Below are positions 25,381 through 37,053 of a stretch of 64,000 nucleotides of DNA, piece by piece. This stretch comes from Sanderia malayensis. Lineage: Eukaryota; Cnidaria; Scyphozoa; Semaeostomeae; Pelagiidae. The notes beneath the pieces were generated by a model, which did no database searches, had not been told where the DNA came from, and saw nothing but the letters and a program-made list of their open reading frames with translations. Position 1 is the first letter of the stretch, and each line of letters opens with the position of its first letter. Position numbers and translations under genes: made by a program. The stretch is taken from the NCBI GenBank assembly GCA_013076295.1, contig RQOL01000444.1, forward strand, positions 1-64,000. The letters are read 5' to 3'.

Positions 25381-25903
25381 GATCCACAAATATTGCCTGC
25401 TGCTATGCAATTGCAAGCCAACGTTCAAAATGAGAATGAAGGCAATGAAATGGCGGTACCACCCCAAGAAGTTGAAATGCAAGACGAAATCCTACCACAA
25501 CACCAAGATGATGTCCCCCAACCCATCGAACATCAAGAAAGGGAAGTAAATCAACCTATTCTTGAAATTCCTCAATTCTCCCCAATGCCTCATCATCTTG
25601 GGAAAATGACCAGGACATGTATTCACTGTGAAGCGAAGTACTTCCGAGAGGAACTCAACACAAGAAAACAATACAACAAATGTTGTATGGGAGGATTAAT
25701 AACTCTCGATCCCATTCAACCACCCCCGGCAAATGTGATGCATTTGTACACTGGAACTACTGATGAATCTAAATATTTTCTCAAAAATTTCCGTAGATAC
25801 AATTCACTAATGGCGATGGCATCCTGGACAGCTAACGTTGTAAGACACGCTAATGCAGGACCACCAGTCATCACCATACATGGAAGTGCATACCACATGA
25901 CAG
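25381..25903 (+). CDS. Helitron exon 4, Helitron N-terminal zinc region
   Basis: The exon continues the acidic Gln-rich linker, then gives the Cys-rich segment TCIHCEAKYFREE and NKCCMGG, with a following FLKNFRRYNSLMAMAS. This C..C...CC pattern before a 'RxYN' stretch is typical of the Helitron N-terminal domain, thought to be zinc binding. It ends in phase 1 at ATGACAG|GTAAAT and joins exon 5 to read TGVTETD. Confidence 0.85.
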
Positions 25904-26172
25904 GTAAATATAATGTCCGTCTCTTATCTCTTATATTATGCTACATTTTCATATAATAGCTTCACATGATGAAACGGATGCTGACAGAACGCTCATGTCC
26001 ATTCTCACCCAATCTACAATGGATTAACTCTATACCCTTGCCTTGATATTAAGAGTTGTTGAATCGAAAATCAAGGTGCTTTATGATGCTTTTATAACAA
26101 AGCACTTGCTGCATTGAAAATTATAGTTGACATAACGAAGTACCATTTACAATGTTTTCTTGCATTCAACAG

Positions 26173-27356
26173 GGGTAACTGAAACCGACAGGTCCCGAAA
26201 ATATGCAGAATTATACATTATGGACACCCAGCAAGCACTGCAAGAACGCCAGAACACAGCCAGAGAACAAAACTTGGACTTAGACATGGTGGCGCTGCTG
26301 CAAAACGAATTGATGGCAGTAAATCGGTTTGCTCAACATTTTAAAACAATGGGAGAAGTACTGGAAGAGCAAAGGCAGCAAGCCATTGCCAATGATCAGC
26401 CTATTCCCACATTCAAGATGATTATTACCGGTCGCCCAGAACAAGATCGAAGATATGACAATCCTACTGCCAGAGAAATTGCAGCAGTCTACACTACACG
26501 CAATGGCGGTGCTCCTAATCCCGAGAATAGAGAGCTTCAAATTCGAACAAGGCGTGGTAATCTTATGAAGATTAATGCCTTAGATCCCGTTGCGGATCCT
26601 CTAACCTATCCATTATTGTTCTTTCAGGGTGATCGGGGTTACAGCTTGGACCTTCAACGTCTACCTACACGTCGAGGACAAGACCAGGAAAATCCTGATC
26701 GTGTCCACCGTGTCAGACTCACAATCGCCGAATATTATTCGTACCGAATACAAGTCAGAAATCAACTGTCTACGATCCACAGCGCAACACTTCTCTTTCA
26801 ACAATATCTGGTGGATGCATACACCAAAATAGAAGGAAACAAGCTCAACTGGATTTTGCACAATCAACGGCAATTACGTGCTGACAGTTATCGAGGCCTA
26901 ATGGATCACCTGAACAGAAGGGCTGAAATCGAAAATCAAATGGCCAGGGCAAACAATCCCAACGAACCCCTTCATATTGATGTCGGTCGTGTTGTCATAC
27001 TTCCCTCATCTTTTTCAGGCAGTCAACGAAATATGTACCAGAACTTTCAAGATGCAATGACCATCGTAAGAAAGTATGGCAAGCCTGACATCTTCCTAAC
27101 CATGACGGCCAATCCCAAGTGGAAGGAGATTTCAGAAAACATTCTACCACACCAGAAGGCGAATGACCGGCCTGACATCGTCACACGAGTATTTCAACAG
27201 AAACTACAAGAACTACTGGAAGATGTCCTTCACAAGCACATTCTCGGACACACTATTGCACATGTATATGTCATCGAATTTCAGAAGAGAGGACTACCAC
27301 ACGCTCACATGATTCTGTTCCTCTCTGAGGCTGATAGACCACGAACACCCGAAGAG
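26173..27356 (+). CDS. Helitron exon 5, HUH Rep nuclease domain
   Basis: An uninterrupted frame of 395 codons including the junction codon. The N-terminal half carries the Helitron-like N domain. Near its end it has MTANPKWKEI and then EFQKRGLPHAHMILFL, in which PHAH is the metal-binding HUH motif of rolling-circle nucleases. The donor is GAAGAG|GTAACA in phase 0. No internal stop or frameshift is seen in this exon. Confidence 0.92.
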
Positions 27357-27483
27357 GTAACATCTACAACAATAATTTATATATAGAGTACGATATATAA
27401 TCATCAGTTGTGTTGCTTAGTAAAAACACAATGCATTTTGATGTGTACAACTTACATGTGATATTTTCCTTCCAAACCCACAG

Positions 27484-28740
27484 GTAGATCGACTCATATC
27501 AGCTGAAATTCCGGACCCACAGGATGCAAGATATCACAAATTGGTACTGAAGCACATGACACATGGACCATGTGGTGATATAAACCCCGGATGTGTTTGC
27601 ATGGAGAATAACAAATGCAAGAAACGATTTCCGAAAGATCGCACTGCCGAAACACAAGTCAATGCGAATGGTTATCCCCTCTACAGACGACGCTGTCGTC
27701 ACCCAGTCAATCTGGAAGATCGACTTCTAGATGATACATGGGTTGTGCCACATAATCGCCATCTTCTACTCAAGTATCAGTGTCACATTAATCTCGAAAT
27801 ATGTAGCACTGTGAAGTCCGTGAAATATATTTTCAAATATATTCATAAAGGACAAGATATGGCACACGTGGAAATTCTCGAAGGACAGCACCAACAAGTA
27901 CCTCAAGATATTGAGCACGATGAAGTACGCCAATACATCAACGCCCGGTATATTGGACCTCATGAAGCTGTTCACAGAATATTCCAATTTTCCATGCACG
28001 AGAAAAGTCACACTATAAAACGTCTGCATGTTCATTTACCTGATCAGCAGACCGTATACTTTCAGGATAATGGTAGGGTCGAACAATTACAGAACATCAA
28101 TGAAAAAACCACACTGACGTCTTGGTTTGAATTGAATGCACAAGACCCGGCTGCACGCCAATATCTCTATCACGAGATTCCTGAACACTATGTTTTCAAC
28201 GAGCGCACCAAAACATGGAAAGCAAGACAGCGGAGAACACTGCCTGTCATAGGCAGAATATATCAAGTTCACCCACGACCATGTGAGCAAAGGTTCGCAC
28301 TGAGACTATTGCTTCTCCATAAACGAGGTGCCACGTCTTTTGAAGATCTTCGCACGATAGAAGGAAACCTATGCAATTCCTTCAAAGACGCTGCTTTAGC
28401 ACTAGGTCTGTTGGAAGATGATGCTGAAATCATACGCTGTTTGGAGGAGGCAGTTATTTTAACATGCCAATACAACTGAGACAGTTGTTTGCAACATTAC
28501 TCCTTTTTCAAACACCTTCTGATATCGCAGCACTCTTCAACATGTTCAAAGAAGCATTGAGTGAAGATTTTGTACGACGTGAACAACTCAATCATCCAGA
28601 TATGGCCATAGCTTTTGAAGACCGACACATGTATCAATGTCTACATGACATTGACGAAAATTTGAAAGTACATGGTCAATCGATCACTAATTATGCTGAC
28701 CTTCCTCAACTTCCAGCCGACTATGTCATTCCTGAACGAG
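27484..28740 (+). pseudogene. Helitron exon 6, two-tyrosine motif; one frameshift
   Basis: The exon starts VDRLISAEIPD, a segment shared by Helitron Reps, then HGPCGDINPGCVC, and contains the catalytic two-tyrosine stretch KSVKYIFKYIHKG near 27817-27856. The linker to the helicase follows. The frame breaks in the T run at 28457-28460: one more T would join EEAV to the downstream MPIQLRQLFATLLLF without a stop. The donor CGAACGAG|GTACTA joins in phase 1 to exon 7. The break is either recent inactivation or a homopolymer error. Confidence 0.88.
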
Positions 28741-28873
28741 GTACTAATGTGTTATTTTCAAATATGTACTGTATTAGTACGAATATAATAATGTATTCTA
28801 ACATCGTGAGTGGACATTTATTCTCCTGCTTTTGTTTCCAATTTATTGTAATATATTTCACTTATTATTACAG

Positions 28874-29903
28874 AGGAAGATGACATGGATGTTGGCAATG
28901 CCAGAGAGGAAGGAGAACGAATGCTGGCCGCATTGAACCCTGAACAGCGAGCCATATACACGGGAATCACTGATGCTATCAACGCGCAATCCGAACAGAA
29001 CTGTCACTTTGTTGACGGGCCGGCTGGAACCGGGAAAACTTTCCTTTACAACACGTTGGTTCACAATCTCCAAGCAAATGGACATAAAGTTCAGTGCATG
29101 GCGTGGTCAGGAATTGCTGCAACGCTGCTCATAAATGGTAGAACTTCACATTCTACCTTTCAAATTCCTATACCACTTCAAGCTGAATCAACGTGTAATG
29201 TCAAGAGACAGAGTAGGAGAGCACAGGTATTGCGCGAAACTACCTCTTTATATGGGATGAAGCTTCCATGATTCCCGCACTTGCATTACAAGCAGTCGAC
29301 CGACTGCTTCGAGACATTACACATGTCGACAGACCATTTGGTGGCAAGTTCATGCTACTTGGCGGTGACTTCAGACAAGTTCTACCTGTCGTCACGAAAG
29401 CAGGAAGGGAAAGAATTGTAGCAGAGACTCTAAAATCACACCAGATCATTGATCTATGGACAAAGTTTCAGCAGCATCGCTTACACACCAACATGAGAGC
29501 CGTTCAAGATGATTCATACCGTGAATTCTCAGAATGGCTTCTCAGACTTGGCAACAAGCAAGAAGCACACAATGCACTCGACAACGTAATTCTGCCACAA
29601 CAGATATGCACTTCGTCTAAAGAAGACATGCTGAACTTCATTTTTCCCAGGCCGAACACACCAGATTCACACCTAATGATGGATCCTGTAACAATGTCTG
29701 AACGCTGTTGTCTGACTCCAAAGAATGACTTATCACATCAAGTAAACGACTTAATTTTGGACAGACTTCAAACACCCGAAAGAACTTATTACAGCACTGA
29801 CAGTGTTGTCACAGACGATCCAGATGAGGAAGAGGCCTACCCCATTGAATTTCTCAACCAACTCACTCCGAATGGAATGCCGTTGCACAGACTTAAACTC
29901 AAG
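28874..29903 (+). pseudogene. Helitron exon 7, helicase motifs I-IV; one frameshift
   Basis: Walker A is FVDGPAGTGKTFLYN (from about 29008). After a single-base break at about 29246-29248, a T run one short, the Walker B-type stretch IWDEASM is readable in the next frame, followed by LGGDFRQVLPVV and the rest of the Pif1-like helicase. The exon ends KLK|GTAGGA in phase 0. Apart from the one frame break the helicase reads through. Confidence 0.88.
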
Positions 29904-30009
29904 GTAGGAACAGTACAATCTTTCATCCTATTAACATTAAATTATTATGTGCAAAGGTGGTGCACCATAAAATATGCGTCATTAATCACAATAATATTAA
30001 TTGCATTAG

Positions 30010-30429
30010 GTTGGTGCAACGATCATTCTTCTGAGGAATCTCAATCCAAAGAAAGGTCTTTGCAACGGAACAAGACTCATAGTTCGCCATCTCCGACGTC
30101 ACGTGATCACAGCAGAGATCATTACCAAGGAGCACAGAGGACAACGGGTCATGATTCCCAAGATCACAGTCTCCACTCAGGACACGGAAATGCCGTTCAA
30201 AATGAAACGCCGACAGTTTCCAGTCAGACTTGCATACTGCTTGACAATCAACAAGGCACAGGGGCAATCCCTCAGGTATGTTGGTTTGTACTTACCTGAG
30301 CCCGTGTTCACACATGGTCAGTTATATGTGGCCATGTCAAGAGCAACATCATTTAACGGGCTCAAAGTATACCTTCCAGAGGAAACACACAGGAAAACAA
30401 AGAACATTGTTTTCCAAGAAGTCCTGTAA
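30010..30429 (+). CDS. Helitron exon 8, helicase motifs V-VI and C-terminus
   Basis: The acceptor TTGCATTAG opens 140 codons including the stop ([13 protein letters not shown] at the start). It contains [14 protein letters not shown] and [12 protein letters not shown], which are helicase motifs V and VI of Pif1-like Helitron helicases. The frame ends at TAA 30427-30429. There is no appended OTU or endonuclease domain, so this is a plain RepHel protein. Confidence 0.9.
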   Translation, partial: VGATIILLRNLNPKKGLCNGTRLIVRHLRRHVITAEIITKEHRGQRVMIPKITVSTQDTEMPFKMKRRQFPVRLAYCLTINKAQGQSLRYVGLYLPEPVFTHGQLYVAMSRATSFNGLKVYLPEETHRKTKNIVFQEVL

Positions 30430-30579
30430 AGGCTTCACCCTAGAGCGACCATCTGCACAGTTGCTCTACAGAGGGCTGCCTACCAAAACGCACATACACA
30501 CATTCAAGGGTACGGGTATTGTGTGTCAACGCAGATCACGTCGCACATTAGTGTGATGTACAGCCGTTACCGGCACCCT

Positions 30580-30601
30580 TCTAGAATGAATTCATTCTAG
30601 A
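30580..30601. repeat. 22-bp perfect palindrome downstream of the Helitron gene
   Basis: The palindrome's half-site is TCTAGAATGAA and the second half is its exact complement. It lies 150 bp after the Helitron stop. Helitrons end in a short hairpin followed by CTRR, so this may mark the 3' terminus, but a perfect palindrome without a loop is not the usual form. A second hairpin (CTGGACAT, 12-nt loop, ATGTCCAG) is at 30625-30652. Confidence 0.5.
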
Positions 30602-30652
30602 TAACACTGATCTGCGGAGACCAACTGGACATTACACCATCCACATGTCCAG

Positions 30653-31849
30653 GGGTGACTGCACCACACACAGCAGTCGGCACAGTCCTGAATCCTGCGT
30701 AGCGCCCGATTATTAAGAGTTATGCGTTGCCATTTTCTCCGATATTGCCTATGGGAAAGTGGATTTCCTTACTCTGTGAAAACTGCAAATTGTCTCTTAA
30801 GGATAGTTGCTTTTTGGAAAACACCGCATTATCAACAACATCCCCTCTCTCCTTTTAATACCTTAACACTTAGTGTACAAGCTATAGAGGCCCCTTTAAT
30901 GTTTACTGTTATATAATTCCAAATTTCAATTGCAGTTTTCACCAACAAGGAAAACTCGAACAAAGGTTACTCCTTGACGCTGGTGTTCGAGCTTATAACT
31001 AATGTAACCGGCAATCTTATTCTTTTTTTACTATGTACAAACCTAATCCTCAAAGCAAACGACCGCCGTTATTGGAAGAATACATTCACGCCGTGGCACA
31101 GATGTATCCTTGCAGAGAGTGAAGTGCTATTGAATAATGCAATTGAGGTACTGTCACTTTGGCTAAACACGTCGCTTAACCAATCAATTTTGCAACATGA
31201 ACTACGGATTGTATGGATCAATTTTTATTGATATTGACAATTCACCAATTTGAATAGTAGACTATATCATGACTCAACCTTTCGCATTCGTACTTCGCAT
31301 ACAATACAAATATCTATCCACGTCCTTTCAAAACATGTTTTTTGTACTGTATTGTATATCTTTCAGATCTTCCGCATTAATGATAACGTTTTTAGAATAG
31401 CGATTTATGTTTCAATAGTAGATAATCAGGAGATAGATCGTTAGAGTTTCAATATTCATATATTTGTGTATTTGTCCCATATAAATCTCCATTCAATAAT
31501 ATCATAACAAAATTTATTGACTTCGTTTTTAATTAGATGCATTTCTGCTAAGATCATTGAAACGAGGCGAGACTTCTGTCTCTCATTTCAAACGCCTTTG
31601 TACTGTCTATGTATGATTTTCATCTATGTTATGTCTCATCATCGCACTATTGTTGCCTGTCGGGTCTAAGTTTTTGTCTGCCAACAAATGGCATCCAGTT
31701 GGATTTTGTTGCTGAACTCAATGAAATTATACCTCATAAAGCCTTCCTGGCTTAAAGGAAACAACTACCTTGCTGTTCACCAAAGGTAAATAAGGTTCAT
31801 TTTCATTTTCCACAATCAAACAATGGACATTTAGATTTATAAGCCAATT
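30653..31849 (+). other. AT-rich stretch, no gene recognised
   Basis: About 1.2 kb after the Helitron. Short open frames have no recognisable motif. Part may be Helitron 3' noncoding DNA, but I see no clear CTRR terminus. Confidence 0.5.
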
Positions 31850-32250
31850 TGATACTGAAATGAGAGAAAATAAAGCTCATGTATACCCTTATTGACTTAA
31901 AGGAGAAAACTAGGCTGCTATGAATCAAAGGTCAACAATGTATATTTTCATTTCCATCCCTTTAAATTTGATATGTTGAATGGAAATTGCTTAGCTTAGG
32001 CCATTTCTACTTTACTCACGGTTTACATATAGTTTGTTAGGCCAGAATTCTGGAAATTTTCCAATGTTTTTTCAGTACTTTGTTTTCAGAAGAAATGTGC
32101 ATTGCTCTACCAACATCTTCCTGGGGCTTTTATTTCCGTGAATATAGTTCCTAACCAATTTATTGACTTTGTGGCTGCCTTCTTTGTTTTACAAGCAAAG
32201 GCCATTGATATCCCCACATGAACCTGCTTTCAACTTTGTGTTTATTGAAA
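31850..32250 (+). repeat. Diverged third copy of repeat S
   Basis: CTGAAATGAGAGAAAATAAA here matches CTGAAATAAGAGAAAGTAAA in copies 1 and 2. Later parts (GCTTAGGCCATTTCTACTTT; TTTGTGGCTGCCTTCTTTG) keep the same order. The copy is clearly older than the pair at 1 and 35198 and is not followed by a GC module. Confidence 0.7.
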
Positions 32251-33258
32251 ATGTTTAATTGTTGTAATGTAGATGAAGGAAACCAGTGAAAGTCAAGTTC
32301 AAGCCCTGGGAAAACTCCACACTTTATTTACTTACCACCTTCCTCATTGCACATGCATTGCATATCTCTTTTGTCTACCACACTCATTAATATACTCTTT
32401 TCCTATTTTTGTACAGATTCATTTAGTCAAAGGCAATGGAAAATTCAATCAATGCTTCAAAGTGTTCTCTTCAAATTATTTCCCAAGTCAGGTATAATAT
32501 TCAAGGTATGATGCTCTCTGTTCCATATGAATCAATTAATGCACCTTGCTTAAAAAGCAGACTCAATAAATAAAGGCTCAATAATATTTCTACATTGACT
32601 ACCACTAAATGTTTTCTTAACAAATCACTTACAGTATTCTAAACCTGTAGGTACTTAATTCTTCCTCATTGTCACTTAATGATGTTCCTTATCAGGCAGA
32701 TGTGTTATCGTAAACTCAGTGTGCCAGGCACAGACGGCAATAATTTCACAACCATTACAGCACAACATTTTCAAATATAGTGAGAAGCATACATTGTATC
32801 AATCACTGATAGAAACCTCCATTACACTGGACAAAACAAGCTAAGATGGCTGTTACCACACAAGCAAACATTATTAATGCATTTTAATAATCTATATGTG
32901 CATAGATATGTCTTTGTTATCTTACTTGAATATTGAGAGTCTTGCATGATAATTTGTGATAGTTTCCCATTGTAGATATCTTTTTAACCAGAACCTCATA
33001 GTGTATGATGTCTCCTCATTCATTCACTGTGGAAGTGCTTGACAAAGTATTTCTGTTTTTTTTTAATCAACAACATTCCAATTGTATATATCATTGACAC
33101 TTGCTTACGTTTCCAGTATGTAGACACTGTATTACATGAACTGTACTACCATCTTACAATGTGTCTTATATCATAAAGATCTTTCCCATACAATTGACAT
33201 GCAAGCACAGAAACTTATTGAATCCTCAGAACAATTACAACATAATGGCAACTTGAAG
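32251..33258 (+). other. No gene recognised
   Basis: AT-rich DNA with only short unremarkable frames. No repeat match to other parts of the window was noticed. Confidence 0.5.
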
Positions 33259-33582
33259 TAACAAGCTTTTTTATAAGGAACCTACATGTATAAGGTAGAA
33301 AACTTAAGGAACGTTTACTACTACAGGCCAAATCACTAAGCCGGTTCCATTGATTTTCAGTACTTTTACATTATATGAAGCTTCTTCATGTGTTAACCTC
33401 TTATCCTTTCACACAGCAAAACGATGAATTTGAATGCTTTTCTTGCGTCTGCACTAATAATGTCCACCAAATGCCAAACTTAAAATTAAAGACCTTTTAC
33501 AACTACAAAGTGGTCAAAGGATCTCAAAATAAGGAACTTAAACAACTAGGCCCTCAGCTAGGTTCCTTATAAAAAACGTGTA
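33259..33582. mobile_element. Short pogo-type MITE
   Basis: An 18-bp perfect terminal inverted repeat, TTTTTTATAAGGAACCTA, lies at 33267-33284 and inverted at 33559-33576. The right end continues to ACGTGTA, the same terminus as the large pogo element whose right end is at 59427. Candidate TA duplications flank it at 33259-33260 and 33581-33582. The left outer bases (ACAAGC) differ from the expected CACG, so that tip is decayed. There is no coding capacity, and it was probably mobilised by a pogo transposase. Confidence 0.7.
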
Positions 33583-34270
33583 TTCTCATCGCAATTGTAA
33601 TTTGTAATTCTAATAGTAATCGCATAATTCCAAGTTTTGTTGCTCTTGAAAACTACAATCACAATACAATCAATGCAGCACACGTAATGTCCTCGAGCGA
33701 ATACACCGATTTTCACGGGAGTTTCGGCGTCCTAGCAACAACAATAGCAGCGCGAAATTTAAAATTTCTCTTGCGTCATAGAGGACTTAGCGTGCGTAAA
33801 AATTTTTTTAAACTCACAACAAGAAAAACAACAATTTACGTAAGTACATGTATTTTTAATGTTGCTTTTACTTTCACATGAAAAACAGGCTATTTATAAT
33901 CAAAGAACTTTAAAAAAGCTCAAAGTGCTATATTTTACGTCACAATTGCCATTGCAGTGGATATTATCACAATAACAATTTTATCCTTAACAGGTTCACT
34001 TCAAATACACAATTTTTGCGACTACTGCTACCGTAAGTTCATGTATTCAGTTCTGCGTTTTCTGCCTGCCTTTAGTCTCTCCTCTTCATTGTAAGAAAGA
34101 TAATTATTATTCATTATCTGCAGAAAATGAAAGTGTGTCATATTAATACATTAAAAGTATATATTATTGTAACATCAACACAACTGTACAGGCAAATTGA
34201 AACAACCGATACCCTATTAACTCACCTTTCATTGAATGACAATGACAATTTATTTATATATAGTTTTAAC
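33583..34270 (+). other. Upstream region of the putative 154-codon gene
   Basis: No strong coding sequence. Two donor-like sites (TTTACGTAAGTAC near 33840; CTACCGTAAGTTC near 34030) could belong to noncoding 5' exons of the gene beginning at 34271, but this is only suggestive. Confidence 0.3.
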
Positions 34271-34970
34271 ATGGATACTGAAAATGAAGTTGTCATGACT
34301 GACAATGCTGAAGCAGTTGAGACCGAGGACGCTGAAGCGGTTGAGACCGAGGACGCCGAAACAATGGAGCCTGAAGTTGCCAACACTGTTGCAAAGGAAC
34401 CAACAGTGGTTTATTGTGGCGAAGAAACCAAGGTAACATTGAAAAATATTTTCATCCATATATTGATAAATCTAAATAAATATTATGCATAGGTTATGAA
34501 ATTGCTTTACAAGGAAAACAATTGTATCCTATGCAAGTCACTGTTTTTAATATATTGTTGTCATATTAATCCTAGCTAATCGACTTTAGTGATATTGCAT
34601 CACTAAAAAGGCAATGCGCCTTCAAATTCGATGCCATCAAAAGAGCAACAAAATTTCACTTTGTGAGCACTGAAGGCAGGCATCTAACAAAGGAAGAAAT
34701 AGCGTAAGTTGCAATGCGAAATTCCCATCTCATCTGTGTGTATAACATATTGCTTACTTTTAGCTCCTTCTGTACCAATGTGTTCTTCTCTACAGGACAT
34801 CTGATCAAATAAATATAAAAATTGTTACAAAAAAAAAATTTAAAAGACAAAGAAAACAACAAAAAAAAAAAGAAAAAGAAATAGAAGCACACACCAGGTG
34901 CATGTGGGCAGATGTGCCAACAAAAGAAATATTGTCGTTGGTGAGGGGCACAAACATTCACAAAAAGTAA
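34271..34970 (+). CDS. Putative three-exon gene, acidic N-terminus and Lys-rich C-terminus
   Basis: Exons 34271-34432, 34576-34703 and 34796-34970 have GT-AG borders (ACCAAG|GTAACA; ATAGC|GTAAGT) and compatible phases, and they sum to 465 nt, or 154 codons plus a TAA at 34968-34970. Exon 1 is acidic with a tandem AEAVETED repeat. Exon 2 encodes FSDIASLKRQCAFKFDAIKR and a second amphipathic stretch. Exon 3 has a long Lys/Arg run encoded by poly-A and ends LVRGTNIHKK. I recognise no family. Precise phase agreement supports a real gene; the low-complexity content and short length argue for caution. Confidence 0.45.
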
Positions 34971-35197
34971 TTGTAAGTGTAATTGTGTTCATGTTTGTCT
35001 TTTGTTCGTTTTCTTTCCCTGTTATTTGTTTGTATTGTTAAATTGTTAAATTGTGTACAACGGTAAATTGGAATAATAATTAATAATAACATTGCAAAAA
35101 TAATAACAAGACTATTACCTTTGAAAAACAATGCATTCCGCCAACAAATATTTATCACCAACACTCTTCTTGGACATGCTGTGACACAAACCCTAAA
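34971..35197 (+). other. Short intergenic stretch
   Basis: AT-rich DNA between the putative gene and the start of repeat S copy 2. Nothing recognised. Confidence 0.5.
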
Positions 35198-37053
35198 AAT
35201 TTGCAAGAAATGTATTTCAAAAACCCGTCTTTATAAATGAACTAGATGTGGCCTTTGGGATGCATAATGATCTCCTATAATTCAATATACTTACCCGAAG
35301 AACAGTCAAAAAATGCCTGCATTGACATTGCACCACACAAATCCCATACCAAGAGAGTAGCACAGAGAGAGTACCTAAAATTCACGAATAATACGTGTAA
35401 TAAAACGTAAGTAGCACAGAATCGTATCTCATTTTCCAATGCGAACAATGTGTCTTATCTCTAGCATCCGTTTTTCTCAAAATGTGGCCTATTCTCAAGG
35501 GATTCGTGGTCAAATACTATATTTGCTAAAGTCTTATATGCTAGAAAAATGAATCAAAACCTTCACAGAAACGCTATAGATTATTTTAAAGATGTAACCT
35601 GAAAGATCGCAATGATATAATACGATCTGGAAAACCTACTTACCATCGCCTGTGACCCACTCACAGAATAGAAAGATGAAAGGAAGGACGCATTGCCAGC
35701 ACACCACACCAGCATGTTCTTTGTTCAGTCCAATCCAGCTCAATCAGAAAATTACGTCAAAGCGAGATTGCATAACAATAGAATTTGTTGCATGATTTTG
35801 ATTTATGCTGTCTTTCATCAACGTAGCAATTTATCATGCTGGCGGTTGTGCTGTCCAAACATTCGTTTCCCAAATCTTGGATCGCAATGGAACTTGATGC
35901 TGAAATAAGAGAAAGTAAAGCTGAGAGAAACATTCATTTTGCCGCAGCTCAGGAGTAAGTAGACTTTATTTTTAGTTTCACCCCATTCAAGTTTCCATAC
36001 AATTGCTTAGGCCAATTGTATTTCACTCATTGTTAACATATAGTTTCTTCCCGCTTATGTTTCATAGCTTTTTATATTAAATGTTTTCACAAAGAGTGTT
36101 TAATCCTGTAGCCACATGTTGGAGTCGCTTCTTTTCACTTTGTGGCTGCCTTCTTTGCCTTACCACCAGCCAAGCCCAATACTCCTATGAAACTCCTTTC
36201 TCCATGCAATTCCCATCCCATTGATGATGATTATGAAGTATTTTTGCATTCGTTATCCACGGTGTCCCGTGCTTATCCTTATGTTCTATATGATTGAAAC
36301 TAATGTAAAACCAATCCCAGCCGTTGAAATCTTTTGCCGTGTTGCAAGAGTCACACTTAATTTTGGCTATGAGGGCTTTTAATATATTCTTAATTCTATG
36401 ATACAATACAGTGAAGAAAGTCCCAATTGTTATTCCAGTTAAACAAAGTCGCTAATTATGAAAGAGCAATTTTTCAATAACAACATATTCAGCTCACAAG
36501 GGCTATTTTATCCAAATCTAATTCCTTATTAACCTTGATAGTATTATACCAACATACTAAATAGAATATAATTTGTCTCTTTCACTTTGTAGATCTACTG
36601 ATGTACATCATTGTACAAATGCAAGTATTGATTTCATCACGTAACCGACTTCATACCTATTGCTTTATCAAAATTCAATGCATCAGTGTCATCTTATCAT
36701 GGGAACAAAATCATACCTCTGTAAGTCAACATTAATTTAAATTCTGGATGCTCATCATAGATCATCCTTTACTGTTTGTATTAGGTTGACAAAGTACCAC
36801 AGCCAAGTGTCAATGCATGCACTCAACTAATAGCAGGCTAATTGTTGTTGTCCCTACAACATAACAAACTTTGATGTTGCATCTTATCTGCTGTACCATC
36901 AGCACGAGGCTTAACTGTTGAAAACGAGGATTTTCAAATGAAAACGAGGCTGATCGCTAAAACTAATTTCCATGCATGTTAAACACTACAATCGTGACAA
37001 TAGATAGACAGGGGAGCGAGGGAGAGCCAAACCACTGTACGTGGGGTGGGAAA
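35198..37053 (+). repeat. Dispersed repeat S, copy 2
   Basis: This copy repeats 1-1869 in order and orientation, starting AATTTGCAAGAAATG. As in copy 1, the A module follows immediately, so S plus the composite unit behave as one duplicated block. The segment 36107-36560 is almost identical to its counterpart, whereas 35230-35700 and 36590-36720 differ by many substitutions and indels. Confidence 0.88.
36185..36406 (-). other. Exon-like open frame inside repeat S (copy 2)
   Basis: Minus-strand frame of 73 codons from ATG to TAG with CDSCNTAKDFNGWDWFYIS and HNHHQWDGNCMEKG. It matches the frame at 1017-1227; copy 1 carries a stop upstream of the shared part and one substitution (ALIAK versus GLIAK). 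No family recognised. Confidence 0.3.

Larger units (their letters stand above)
24271..30429 (+). mobile_element. Helitron, RepHel coding region of eight exons
   Basis: A rolling-circle transposon gene. Exons at 24271-24615, 24754-24876, 25088-25210, 25381-25903, 26173-27356, 27484-28740, 28874-29903 and 30010-30429 all have GT-AG borders and compatible phases. They sum to 5005 nt; adding the two bases apparently missing gives 5007, or 1668 codons plus stop. The order is Gln-rich N-terminus, Cys-rich zinc region, HUH Rep nuclease with two-tyrosine motif, then SF1-type (Pif1-like) helicase, as known for Helitrons. Two single-T deletions, at about 28457-28460 and 29246-29248, break the frame. 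Element ends are not defined. Confidence 0.92.
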
